Position numbers and translations under genes: made by a program
Part shown: positions 28,841 to 36,541 of the stretch, piece by piece
Layout: each line of letters starts with the position of its first letter
How positions within the stretch are numbered: position 1 is the first letter of the stretch
Source: an uncultured Acidobacteriota bacterium
GTDB taxonomy: Bacteria; Acidobacteriota; Terriglobia; Bryobacterales; Bryobacteraceae
Direction: 5' to 3'
Assembly (NCBI GenBank): GCA_902826685.1
Contig: CADEFT010000010.1
Coordinates: 1 to 64,000 of the forward strand
Length of the DNA stretch: 64,000 bases
Notes under the pieces: model-generated
What the model saw: only the letters and a program-made list of their open reading frames with translations
Told to the model about the DNA's origin: nothing
Database searches by the model: none

Positions 28841-29605
28841 TTGAAGACAACAAAATACCTCGCTGCTCTCGTGATGCTCGGCGCCGCCAGCGCCGCTCAC
28901 GCCACCGTAACACTCGCCAATCTGACGGGCGGGCAGATCGCGGCCTTCCAGTCGGGCGCCACCGTTCAGACGTTTGAAAGCGTGACGGGATTGCCAGGGT
29001 TCGATATTACGGCCTTCACCTCGAACGTCGATACTTCGACTCTTACCGGTTCGGGCTTGCTTCTGCTGCAGGCGCGCGCCGGCGGCACGGGTTTCATCAC
29101 CACCAGCGGCGGCGCTTCGCCGACCGGCTTGTTCAACCTCACTGGCGGACTGACCGGCGCGAGCTCCGGCACCCATGTTCTGGCGCCGTTGCATATCGCC
29201 ACGCAGGAAACCTGTTTCGATTCCACCGTTGGCTGCTTTGCGGCTTTCGAAATCATTTTCGAGCAGCCGGTGCAGCGCGTGGGGTTCTTCATGAACCGTC
29301 CGGCCACCGTGGTCCTTGAGAATTCCGTGGTCACGGTGGATACGAGCGTCACCCCGCCGCAGATTTCGCGCGCCGGCGCCACCACGATTTTCAGCCAGGT
29401 GGGTATCGCCGCCGGATTCGTTGCATTCACCTCCACCGCGGCCGACATCACCGGCGTGTCGATTCTGATGAGCGGCACGCCGACGTTCATCGACGACCTG
29501 ACGTACGCGCGAGCCGCCGATACGTCGGGAGTGCCGGAACCGGGCACGCTGCTGGTGGCCGCGGGCGCGCTGGCGGCCATGGCTCTGCGGCGGCGCCCGG
29601 CGTAG
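28841..29605 (+). CDS. PEP-CTERM secreted protein
   Basis: A 254-residue exported protein starting at a TTG (28841), ten bases after a GAGGA-type ribosome site. Signal peptide: KYLAALVMLGAASAAHA. The body is Thr/Gly-rich and beta-like, with one cysteine pair (CFDSTVGC). The C-terminus is a PEP-CTERM signal (VPEPGTLLVAAGALAAMALR then RRPA). TAGCAT at 28805-28810, preceded by TG, may be an extended -10. It is divergent from the DUF1549 gene. The function of the mature domain is unknown. Confidence 0.85.
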   Translation: MKTTKYLAALVMLGAASAAHATVTLANLTGGQIAAFQSGATVQTFESVTGLPGFDITAFTSNVDTSTLTGSGLLLLQARAGGTGFITTSGGASPTGLFNLTGGLTGASSGTHVLAPLHIATQETCFDSTVGCFAAFEIIFEQPVQRVGFFMNRPATVVLENSVVTVDTSVTPPQISRAGATTIFSQVGIAAGFVAFTSTAADITGVSILMSGTPTFIDDLTYARAADTSGVPEPGTLLVAAGALAAMALRRRPA

Positions 29606-29624
29606 TCGCACGTTACAATACGGC

Positions 29625-31175
29625 ATGCTTTCGCGCATGCTGTGTTTTCTCCCTGCCGTCCTCCTGGCGCAGGACGCCCGCCTCGCTAACCTGAAGAAGG
29701 AAGGCATGGCCGAAGTCGACAACCGGCGGACGTTCACCCAGCAGATGGTGGATCAGATCTTCAGCTACGCCGAACTCGGCTTTCAGGAATTCGAAACTTC
29801 CAAATACCTGACGGACCTGCTCGAAAAGAATGGCTTCCGCGTGGAGCGCGGCGTGGCGGGCGTCCCCACGGCATGGGTGGCGACCTATGGTTCCGGGAAG
29901 CCGGTGGTGGGCTTCATGACCGACATCGATTGCATCCCGCGCGCTTCGCAGAAGCCCGGGGTGGCCTATCACGATCCCATCGTCAAGGACGCCCCCGGCC
30001 ATGGGGAAGGGCACAACTCCGGCATGGCGGTGAACGTCACCGCCGCGCTGGTATTGAAGTCGCTGATGGCAAAGAACGGTATCGCCGGCACGCTGAAGAT
30101 CTATCCTGGCGTGGCGGAAGAGCTGCTGGGAACGAAGGCGTTCTTCGTACGCGCGGGGCTGTTTAAGGATGTCGACATCATGCTGGGCGTCCACGTCGGC
30201 AATGAGTTTCGCACCACCTGGGGCCAGCCAACGAGCAACAGCGGACTGGTATCGGTGCAGTACACGTTCAAGGGAGCGGCGTCGCACGCGGCCGGGGCTC
30301 CGTGGCGGGGCAAGAGCGCGCTCGATGCCGTGGAGGCGATGAACTACGGCTGGAACATGAAGCGCGAGCACATGCGCACCGAGCAGCGTTCGCATTACGT
30401 GATTACCAACGGCGGCGACCAGCCGAACGTGGTTCCCGAAGAGGCGACCGTATGGTACTTCCTGCGCGAACTCGATTTCGTGCGCATCAAGGAGATGGTG
30501 GAGAACGCCAACACGATGGCCAAGGCGGCGGCGATGATGACGGGCACCACCAGTTCCTGGCGCGTGGTGGGATCGGCGTGGCCCAATCACTTCAATAAGT
30601 CGATCGCCGAGGCGCAGCAGAAGAACATCGAAGCCGTGGGCATGCCCGTCTGGACGGACGCGGACCAGACGCTGGCCAAGGCCCTGCAGCGCGAGTTGGG
30701 TCAGAAGCCGGAAGGATTGAAGGCCGGTGTCGAGGGATTGAAGCCGCCGGAAACGGCGCGCGGCGGCGGGTCCGACGATGTGGGAGACATGTCGTGGGTG
30801 CTGCCGATGGTTTACCTCTACTATCCGGCGAACATCCCGAACTTGCCGGGGCATCACTGGGCGAACGCGATCGCCATGGCGACGCCGATCGCGCATAAGG
30901 GATCGACGGCCGGGGCGAAGGTGCAGGTGATGACGGCGCTTGATGTGCTGTTGACGCCGTCATTGGTGACCGAAGCGTGGAAATACTTCCGCGAGGTGCA
31001 GACCAAGGATCAGAAGTACGTGCCGCTGATCGCCGATACCGATCAGCCGGCGGTGGAAATGAATCGCGAGCGGATGGAGAAGTTCCGGCCGGAGATGCGC
31101 AAGTATTACTTTGATTCGTCTAAGCACGGGACGTACTTGGAGCAGTTGGGGATTTCTTATCCGACGGTGCGATAG
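29625..31175 (+). CDS. M20-family amidohydrolase (AbgB-like), exported
   Basis: A 516-residue metallo-amidohydrolase of the M20 peptidase/aminoacylase family, closest in layout to p-aminobenzoyl-glutamate hydrolase subunit B. A short leader (MLSRMLCFLPAVLLAQ) suggests export. Metal-site sequences include VGFMTDIDCIP, GHGEGHNSGMAV, and YPGVAEELLGTKAFFVRAG with the catalytic Glu pair; the dimerisation domain includes YTFKGAASHAAGAPWRGKSA. The final histidine region is LPGHHWANAIA. TACAAT at 29614-29619 ends five bases before the ATG, so a leaderless transcript is likely. The last 69 codons, stop included, recur as a detached fragment at 33036-33242. Confidence 0.92.
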   Translation: MLSRMLCFLPAVLLAQDARLANLKKEGMAEVDNRRTFTQQMVDQIFSYAELGFQEFETSKYLTDLLEKNGFRVERGVAGVPTAWVATYGSGKPVVGFMTDIDCIPRASQKPGVAYHDPIVKDAPGHGEGHNSGMAVNVTAALVLKSLMAKNGIAGTLKIYPGVAEELLGTKAFFVRAGLFKDVDIMLGVHVGNEFRTTWGQPTSNSGLVSVQYTFKGAASHAAGAPWRGKSALDAVEAMNYGWNMKREHMRTEQRSHYVITNGGDQPNVVPEEATVWYFLRELDFVRIKEMVENANTMAKAAAMMTGTTSSWRVVGSAWPNHFNKSIAEAQQKNIEAVGMPVWTDADQTLAKALQRELGQKPEGLKAGVEGLKPPETARGGGSDDVGDMSWVLPMVYLYYPANIPNLPGHHWANAIAMATPIAHKGSTAGAKVQVMTALDVLLTPSLVTEAWKYFREVQTKDQKYVPLIADTDQPAVEMNRERMEKFRPEMRKYYFDSSKHGTYLEQLGISYPTVR

Positions 31176-31232
31176 CCTTTTAATCCCGTCATTCGATCCA
31201 ATGTTACGCGAGCAGCGCGATAGTCGTTCTGT

Positions 31233-31667
31233 TCACGCGCCGATCTGCCTTAAGAGCGTGCCCAGATCGAAGTAGATCCGTCCCGATGAGACCACCCGTT
31301 CTCCCAGGTCATACTCGTAGAACGAGCAACCGGGAACGACCACTTGGTTGCCCGTTGCCTGAATCCCGGCGAAAACGCCGGTATGCACAGCTTCAAAGCT
31401 CCATTCAACCGCTACGAGGTTCGACGCAAACGCCAGCTTTCGCATCACATGCACATTGCCCGGAAATCCAGCAATGAACGGCCGCACGAAGCTGTCACGC
31501 ACGGCCATCTTTCCCTTCAACGACCCTGTGGGCAGGTGAAGTTCAACATCCTCCGAATAGTATGCGAGAATCTTGCTTTCATCAGTCCCCTTCCATGCAT
31601 CGAAGTACTCTTGGATGAACGTCCTGACTTGCTCATCCACCGGCAAATTCATCAACGAAGCTTGCAT
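31233..31667 (-). CDS. SnoaL/NTF2-like protein
   Basis: A 144-residue NTF2-fold protein of the SnoaL or ester-cyclase-like type. The ATG at 31667 is chosen because AAGGAGA lies ten bases upstream; the longer open frame has no such site. Recognisable sequences are RTFIQEYFDAWKGTDESKI, YYSEDVELHLPTGSLKGKM, and AVEWSFEAVHTGVFAGIQAT followed by the substrate-pocket region VPGCSFYEYDLGERVVSSGR. Such proteins bind small polyketide-like or steroid-like ligands; the ligand here is unknown. Two more NTF2-like genes lie just upstream on the same strand but are different subfamilies. Confidence 0.85.
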   Translation of the reverse strand: MQASLMNLPVDEQVRTFIQEYFDAWKGTDESKILAYYSEDVELHLPTGSLKGKMAVRDSFVRPFIAGFPGNVHVMRKLAFASNLVAVEWSFEAVHTGVFAGIQATGNQVVVPGCSFYEYDLGERVVSSGRIYFDLGTLLRQIGA

Positions 31668-31838
31668 TGAACAACTTCTCCTTGAGGGCTGGCACGTTAT
31701 TAGTGTATCGCACTGTATTGCGGCGCCGGGGCGGTAGTCACAATCGGCCACGCGCAACAGCGTATGAGACAGCAGGCTGCCTCATCGTTGCGTCAGTCCC
31801 GGTCCGCAAGCAGTGGCGAGAAACAGCCGGCTCCATGG

Positions 31839-32475
31839 CTAAGTGACGTGCGAATGGAACAGCTTGTGCGTGATCTTCCATTCGCCGTCGATCTTCAGAA
31901 GCGTGAAGACGTCGGTATAGTGAGCGTTGGCGCCTGCGTTCCGGCCCGACCAGCCATGCATTTCCAGGTGGACCAGCGCGATCGACTCGATGACTTCGAT
32001 TCTAGTGAAGCGCGGCTTCAGGTCGGGAGCGGAGCCATTGCCATCGATCCAATCGAAGACAAGCTGGATGGATCCGATGTATTCGACTCCTTGGCAATAG
32101 CCGGAAATGGTCGCCGCGGGATGAAACGCTGGCCGCATCAGGGAGCTGTCGCCCGCGCGCGCACCCGCGACGTAACAGTGCATGGTGGCGGTGATCGCGG
32201 CGTGCTCCAACAGGTACTCGTGAACGTGGGGCTCGGGTGCCGGCGACGGTGTGCTGGGCGTACGCGTGCGACCTCGCCGCCAGGAGTCCAATTCATGGGG
32301 ATAGGCATACACTTTGTCCTGTTTGTGATGCTCGGCGGTGAACGGGCAGACCTTCCCGCGCCTCCCAGCGGCGGACCGTTCGGTCGCTGCAATCAAGGTA
32401 CGCCGCGATCTGCTTCCAGGACTCAAGCGGCCGCCGCGGCCGGTTGCGCGTTACACCATGCGATCCAGTGACCAT
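31839..32475 (-). pseudogene. HTH plus NTF2-like fusion gene broken by a frameshift
   Basis: Two frames together make one gene. From the ATG at 32475, which has AGGGAGAG about ten bases upstream, the first frame encodes the acidobacterial DNA-binding module ESWKQIAAYLDCSDRTVRRW then EAREGLPVHR, and stops at 32293. The expected continuation (EHHKQDKVYAYPHELDSWRR) lies in the neighbouring frame, so a single-base-type shift is placed near 32340-32350. That frame then runs through a proline-rich linker into a complete NTF2/lumazine-binding-like domain (HCYVAGARAGDSSLMRPAFH to WKITHKLFHSH) ending at 31839. The total span, 637 bases, is not a multiple of three. The NTF2 part is a close paralogue of the next gene and might still be translated from an internal start. 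Confidence 0.75.
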
Positions 32476-32509
32476 GATGCATCTTACTCTCCCTCAATAA
32501 TGCCAGGGT

Positions 32510-32896
32510 TCAAGCATGCCAGTGGAACGCCTTCTGGACGATCTTCCAGCCATTCCCGGTCTTCAACAGAGTGAACAGGTCGGACATGCGCACACCCGAG
32601 CCGGCCAATTTGCCGGACCAGCCTTCCACCTCCAACCGCACCACCGCAATGGAGTCCAGGATGTCGACGCTAATGAACCGCGGACGGATGTCCGGCGCCG
32701 GGCCATTCCCGTCGATCCAATCAAACAGGAACTGCGTTCCCTGGCGGAGCTCTCCGCCAGCGTAGCCGATAAACGAGGCGCCTGGGTGGAAGGCAGGCCG
32801 CATCAGCTCACTTTTTCCCTGGCGGCCGCCTTCAATGTAGCCTTGCATGGCGTCAACGATGGAGTCGTATTCGGTGGCGTAGCTTGTGGCGTTCAT
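32510..32896 (-). CDS. NTF2-like (putative lumazine-binding) protein
   Basis: A 128-residue protein starting at ATG 32896 (MNATSYATEYDSIVDAMQGY). It matches the NTF2/Lumazine_bd_2 group: EGGRQGKSELMRPAFHPGAS, FLFDWIDGNGPAPDIRPRF, VRLEVEGWSGKLAGSGVRMS and FTLLKTGNGWKIVQKAFHWH. Its neighbour at 31839-32475 shares most of these motifs, so the two arose by tandem duplication. The role is unknown; homologues are small cytoplasmic proteins often found near redox or stress genes. The reading upstream of 32896 has no good ribosome site and is ignored. Confidence 0.82.
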   Translation of the reverse strand: MNATSYATEYDSIVDAMQGYIEGGRQGKSELMRPAFHPGASFIGYAGGELRQGTQFLFDWIDGNGPAPDIRPRFISVDILDSIAVVRLEVEGWSGKLAGSGVRMSDLFTLLKTGNGWKIVQKAFHWHA

Positions 32897-33035
32897 ACAG
32901 GCAAAGATAAGGCCTCTTGCCGCGGCCGGGCAACGGATAAAGGCGGTCAAAGGCGGTCAGGCGAGTTGGCTTTGGAAACGGATCGGCTAGCGGTATAAGG
33001 ACCAGCGAAGAAGACCGCGGGTGTGGGAAGGAAGA

Positions 33036-33242
33036 ACCGAGGCATGGAAGTACTTCCGCGAGGTGCAGACCAAGGATCAGAAGTACGTGCCGCTGATCGC
33101 CGATACCGATCAGCCGGCGGTGGAAATGAATCGCGAGCGGATGGAGAAATTCCGGCCGGAGATGCGCAAGTATTACTTCGATTCGTCAAAGCACGGGACG
33201 TACTTGGAGCAGTTGGGGATTTCGTATCCAACCGTGCGGTAG
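33036..33242 (+). pseudogene. Detached 3' fragment of a second M20 amidohydrolase gene
   Basis: This segment encodes the last 68 residues plus stop of the amidohydrolase at 29625-31175 (TEAWKYFREVQTKDQKYVPL to GTYLEQLGISYPTVR). Against 30969-31175, ten bases differ, all at third codon positions and all synonymous. The mismatches sit near both ends; a central block of more than 100 bases is identical. Upstream similarity stops abruptly at 33036. A GTG at 33021 could open a 73-residue ORF, but it lacks every catalytic residue. Confidence 0.88.
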
Positions 33243-33335
33243 CGCCGTTCAACGGCAAGGGCGTTCGGCCGGATCCGTTCGACAGAGCGCGGCGCGGGCG
33301 AGATTGGCCGCATCGATTCGGTGTTGGCGAAAAGG

Positions 33336-33367
33336 AAGGTGCCGGCAGCGCAAGCTGCCAGCACCTT
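33336..33367 (-). terminator. Hairpin after the DUF4331 gene
   Basis: Two 14-base arms with one mismatch (33336-33349 and 33354-33367) enclose a four-base loop (GCAA on the plus strand, TTGC in the minus-strand RNA). The hairpin lies eight bases beyond the DUF4331 stop codon and is followed on the minus strand by CCTTTTCGCC, a modest T-run. It is a likely terminator or 3'-end-stabilising structure for the 35595-33375 operon. Confidence 0.65.
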
Positions 33368-33374
33368 TCGCCAG

Positions 33375-34922
33375 CTACTGCGGACAGGCACTCCCGGCAC
33401 CAGCCGTGCAGCCTGGCTCGCCCGGATCGAGGTGACGGCGGTCGCGCCCGCTGGGAGCGTTGCCCAGGTAGGGGAACGACGTGCGATAGGGCGTGTCGTT
33501 GACGTTGACCCCATCGCCGAGGGAGTTGTTGGGAGCGCCGGTGAAAGCCGGGTTTCCGGTCAGCACTCCGGCCACGGCGCGCAGGCTGATGTCGACGACA
33601 TCGTCGCCCAGGCGGCGGCCATTGGGAAATCCGGCTGCATCCCCGCCGAGCAGCCCGAGCCGGCTCTGGCTTGCGGGCGGCGTGGGTGCGACGCCGGTGT
33701 TGAGGCGCAGAAGATCGGCCACCGGACCCGACGGCGTGCCGGGGGCGGCGATCGGCGGTGCGTAAACCACCAGGGGCAGAAGGTCGGTACGCGGCGGTGT
33801 GGGAATGGCCAGGGCGCCGCCGGTGGCCGCGTTCAGGACTCGAGCCAGCGTGGGATCGAGGAAGAAGTTGGCGAACTGGGAGTCGTTCCGCGGTTGATCC
33901 ATGCTGAAGCGATCTTTGAAACCCGTGCCGATCAGCAGTTCGTTGATCAAGGGGTTGCCCATGCGCTGGATCTGGCTGTAGGCGCCGGAACTGACGGCGG
34001 GAAGCGGCGCGCGGCGGGTGGTGACGCGGGGCCGGGAGGTGGTGCCCCAGACGCCGATGGTGGCGGCGGTGGAACTCGCAGCTTCGACGGCGCCGGTGCG
34101 CGTGAGCAGGGACACCGGAACCTCGATGGCGATGGCATTGACCGAGTAGCCGGAAACGGTGTCGGAGGCGTAGTTGACGTTGGAGGCATCCTGAGCCGGG
34201 CTGAGCACGCCGGGCGCGACCGTAGAGCGAAGGTTGAAGGTGTCGAAGGCGGCGCCGAGGTCGATCCAGAAGGGATCGTCGACGGTGCCGGCGAACACCT
34301 TCACATCGGCGGCGCTGGTGGTATAAATGCCGGCGTTGAACAGCGCCCCGTAGTCCATGGTGCGCGGCCCGGCGTTGGCGGGCACGGCGTAGAAGGGGCC
34401 TGGGCCGAACGGCGTGCCCACTCCACCTTTCACCATGGTGACCGTATAGGACTGGCGCTGGCCGAGGCCGGGGCTTGAAAACGAGGTGATGCGCGGGGGA
34501 ACGATCAACGTGCCGGGGGCGACGGGAGCCGGCGAATTGGCGGGCGCGTTGATTCCGGCGCCGGCACCGGCAAAGACCTGAAACAGGCTGGGAAGACGTT
34601 GTTCGGTGTTGAAGCGCACCTGGAAGACGACGTCCTCGACGGCATCGTTGTTGTTATCGATCTTGATCTCGTAAAGAATCTCCGGATCGAACGGGAAGTA
34701 GTTAGGCCCGTTGGCCGGTTCCTGCAAGGGATCGACGCAGAGGATGAGGGTGACGCGGGGGGTGCCGCCTCCGTCATAGCTGCGGAACGCATAGACATCG
34801 GTGATATCGGCGAGGCGATCGATGGAGGTGATGGGCGCCTCGCGATGATTGGCGGCAAATCCAGCCGGGGAGATCGTCAGGACGGCGAGCAGGCAACTGA
34901 GCGCCGGTTTGATTTTATGCAT
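33375..34922 (-). CDS. DUF4331-family secreted protein
   Basis: A 515-residue exported protein with signal peptide (LSCLLAVLTISPAGFA) and the hallmark DUF4331 start NHREAPITSIDRLADITDVY followed by AFRSYDGG. Further family stretches are LILCVDPLQEPANGPNYFPF, LYEIKIDNNNDAVEDVVFQV and AIAIEVPVSLLTRTG, and a C-terminal GRRLGDDVVDISLRAVAG region with PYRTSFPYLGNAP. The family is annotated only as unknown function and is often found on the surface of environmental bacteria. Its ATG overlaps the PEP-CTERM gene upstream by eight bases, and a strong hairpin follows its stop. Confidence 0.92.
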   Translation of the reverse strand: MHKIKPALSCLLAVLTISPAGFAANHREAPITSIDRLADITDVYAFRSYDGGGTPRVTLILCVDPLQEPANGPNYFPFDPEILYEIKIDNNNDAVEDVVFQVRFNTEQRLPSLFQVFAGAGAGINAPANSPAPVAPGTLIVPPRITSFSSPGLGQRQSYTVTMVKGGVGTPFGPGPFYAVPANAGPRTMDYGALFNAGIYTTSAADVKVFAGTVDDPFWIDLGAAFDTFNLRSTVAPGVLSPAQDASNVNYASDTVSGYSVNAIAIEVPVSLLTRTGAVEAASSTAATIGVWGTTSRPRVTTRRAPLPAVSSGAYSQIQRMGNPLINELLIGTGFKDRFSMDQPRNDSQFANFFLDPTLARVLNAATGGALAIPTPPRTDLLPLVVYAPPIAAPGTPSGPVADLLRLNTGVAPTPPASQSRLGLLGGDAAGFPNGRRLGDDVVDISLRAVAGVLTGNPAFTGAPNNSLGDGVNVNDTPYRTSFPYLGNAPSGRDRRHLDPGEPGCTAGAGSACPQ

Positions 34923-35595
34923 GGATCTTTTTTCCTTTCTTGGCGCGGCGTAGAAAGCCGAGCCCGATCAGACCCGCGGCTAGCGCGGTAAGAGTGGACG
35001 GTTCCGGCACTTCGGCGAAGGTGAGCGCGGCCGCGCCGAGCGTGGCGCTGCCCGAGCCGCCGCCATCGGCCGTCAGATCGACGAAGATGTCGTAGGAGGA
35101 CGCCGCGCTCTGAACGATGCCGTTCAGAAGGGCGTCGCCTTCGACGACGAACGCTACGGCGCTCGCCCCGCCCGCCGGGCAGCCCGAGGGGGAATCGCCG
35201 GCGAAGAAGCTGTCAGGGCAAACATCCAGGATGGCAGTGGCCGCCCCATCGCCCGCCGCCGAGGAACCGCTGAGATCGAGAGCCACCGAGCCGAGCAGGC
35301 CCGAAGCCGAGAAGCGGAATATCGATTCGAGCAACTCCGCCGACATCGCGGATGCGTTCAGGGTGAATAACAGCGAGGGGCCGACGCCGGGCGCCACCAG
35401 CACGGACCCGGTGCCGATGGCGGTGGCGCCAAACTGACCGGGCACGGTGGTGAAGTCCGAGAACAGGGTGGAGCCAATCTGGCATCCACCGGATCCTAAG
35501 TCTATGTAATCTTGCAGGTTGCCTGGCGTGCACGGCGCGCCAAAGCCAGGGGTGCCGAGCAGAAGCAGGGCGCCCGTTAGAAACGCAATCTTCAT
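34915..35595 (-). CDS. PEP-CTERM secreted protein
   Basis: A 226-residue exported protein. The signal peptide is MKIAFLTGALLLLGTPGFGA; the mature part has four cysteines (CTPGN, GGCQIG, DVCPDS, SGCPAG) and a beta-rich, Ala/Gly/Ser-rich body. The C-terminus VPEPSTLTALAAGLIGLGFL followed by RRAKKGKK is a complete PEP-CTERM signal. The ATG at 35595 is preceded by a GAGGAAC ribosome site. Translational overlap with the DUF4331 gene suggests that the two products act together at the cell surface; the evidence for this is only their arrangement. Confidence 0.87.
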   Translation of the reverse strand: MKIAFLTGALLLLGTPGFGAPCTPGNLQDYIDLGSGGCQIGSTLFSDFTTVPGQFGATAIGTGSVLVAPGVGPSLLFTLNASAMSAELLESIFRFSASGLLGSVALDLSGSSAAGDGAATAILDVCPDSFFAGDSPSGCPAGGASAVAFVVEGDALLNGIVQSAASSYDIFVDLTADGGGSGSATLGAAALTFAEVPEPSTLTALAAGLIGLGFLRRAKKGKKIHA

Positions 35596-35695
35596 TGTTC
35601 CTCCGGAAGAGCGGGACTTCGAACTTAGTAAGGTACGAAAACACGGATGAAACGGATTCCGCCGGACACAGGAAATTCCGGTACGGCCTCCTCGT

Positions 35696-35725
35696 TTGAC
35701 CCCCCGTGCATGGGCGATCTACAAT
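35696..35725 (+). promoter_or_regulatory. Sigma-70-like promoter of the Lgt-SBBP-FAD operon
   Basis: TTGACC (35696-35701), an 18-base spacer and TACAAT (35720-35725) form the best two-hexamer promoter in the window. Transcription would begin near 35732, about 20 bases before the GTG at 35753. Confidence 0.65.
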
Positions 35726-35752
35726 CGATCATCCAGTCAGAAAAGTGGTGCC

Positions 35753-36541
35753 GTGTTTCCGTATCTGGAAGTCGATGTGTTTCGCGCGGGTCCGTTGCGG
35801 CTCTCCCTGGTCCGGCTGCTGTTAGGGGCCGGGATCCTGTTGGGGTATTTCCTTGTCTTGCGCCGGGCGCGGCAACGCGGCGCGAGCGATGGTGTGGCAT
35901 CGAGACTGGCGCTGGCGATGGTGGTGAGCGGCTTCATCGGCGCTCACTTCTTTAAAATCCTGTACTTCGACGACATGTGGGACCGGCTGCGCGGGGAGCC
36001 CTGGGCGGCGCTGGCGATCTTCAGCGGCTCGGCCTCCTTCGGCGGTGTATTTGGCGCGCTGGCAGGCGGATGGCTTTATCTGCGGCGCCGTGGGCTGAGC
36101 GCGAAGCGGAGCCTCGCGTATCTGGACCTGGTGGCCTTTGTGTTTCCGGTAAGCCTGCTGTTCGGGCGGTTCGGTTGCTACCTGGTGCACGATCATCCTG
36201 GTATCCGCACGGCGAGTTGGCTGGGTGTGCGGTATCCGGACGGCACGCGGTTCGATTTGGGGCTGCTGGAGTTTTTCTTTCTGGCGTTGGTGGTGGTGGC
36301 GTTCCGGGTGCTCGACCGGGCGCGGCGGCCGGAGGGATTTTACTTCTCCTGGTTTCTCACGGCGTACGGCGCTTTCCGGTGGGGTCTCGACGCCCTGCAC
36401 GTCGATCCGGTGCGGTACTGGGGTGTAACGGTGGATCAATGGTCGGCCGGCGCGGCGATCGCGGTGGGTTTGCTCGCGGCGTGGAGCCGCTTGCGTTTTT
36501 CGGAGGAAGTCAGTTGCGAAACCAATTATCATCCGGCGTGA
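35753..36541 (+). CDS. Prolipoprotein diacylglyceryl transferase-like membrane protein
   Basis: A 262-residue polytopic inner-membrane protein from a GTG at 35753. Seven hydrophobic segments are visible, for example LVRLLLGAGILLGYFLVL and LAYLDLVAFVFPVSLLFG. The Lgt-family core appears as FGRFGCYLVHDHPG, with the arginine that binds phosphatidylglycerol in Lgt, and VDQWSAGAAIAVGL near the C-terminus. It is shorter and more divergent than housekeeping Lgt, so it may be a second, specialised enzyme. Its stop overlaps the start region of a lipoprotein-like gene, which suggests a dedicated substrate. Confidence 0.8.
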   Translation: MFPYLEVDVFRAGPLRLSLVRLLLGAGILLGYFLVLRRARQRGASDGVASRLALAMVVSGFIGAHFFKILYFDDMWDRLRGEPWAALAIFSGSASFGGVFGALAGGWLYLRRRGLSAKRSLAYLDLVAFVFPVSLLFGRFGCYLVHDHPGIRTASWLGVRYPDGTRFDLGLLEFFFLALVVVAFRVLDRARRPEGFYFSWFLTAYGAFRWGLDALHVDPVRYWGVTVDQWSAGAAIAVGLLAAWSRLRFSEEVSCETNYHPA

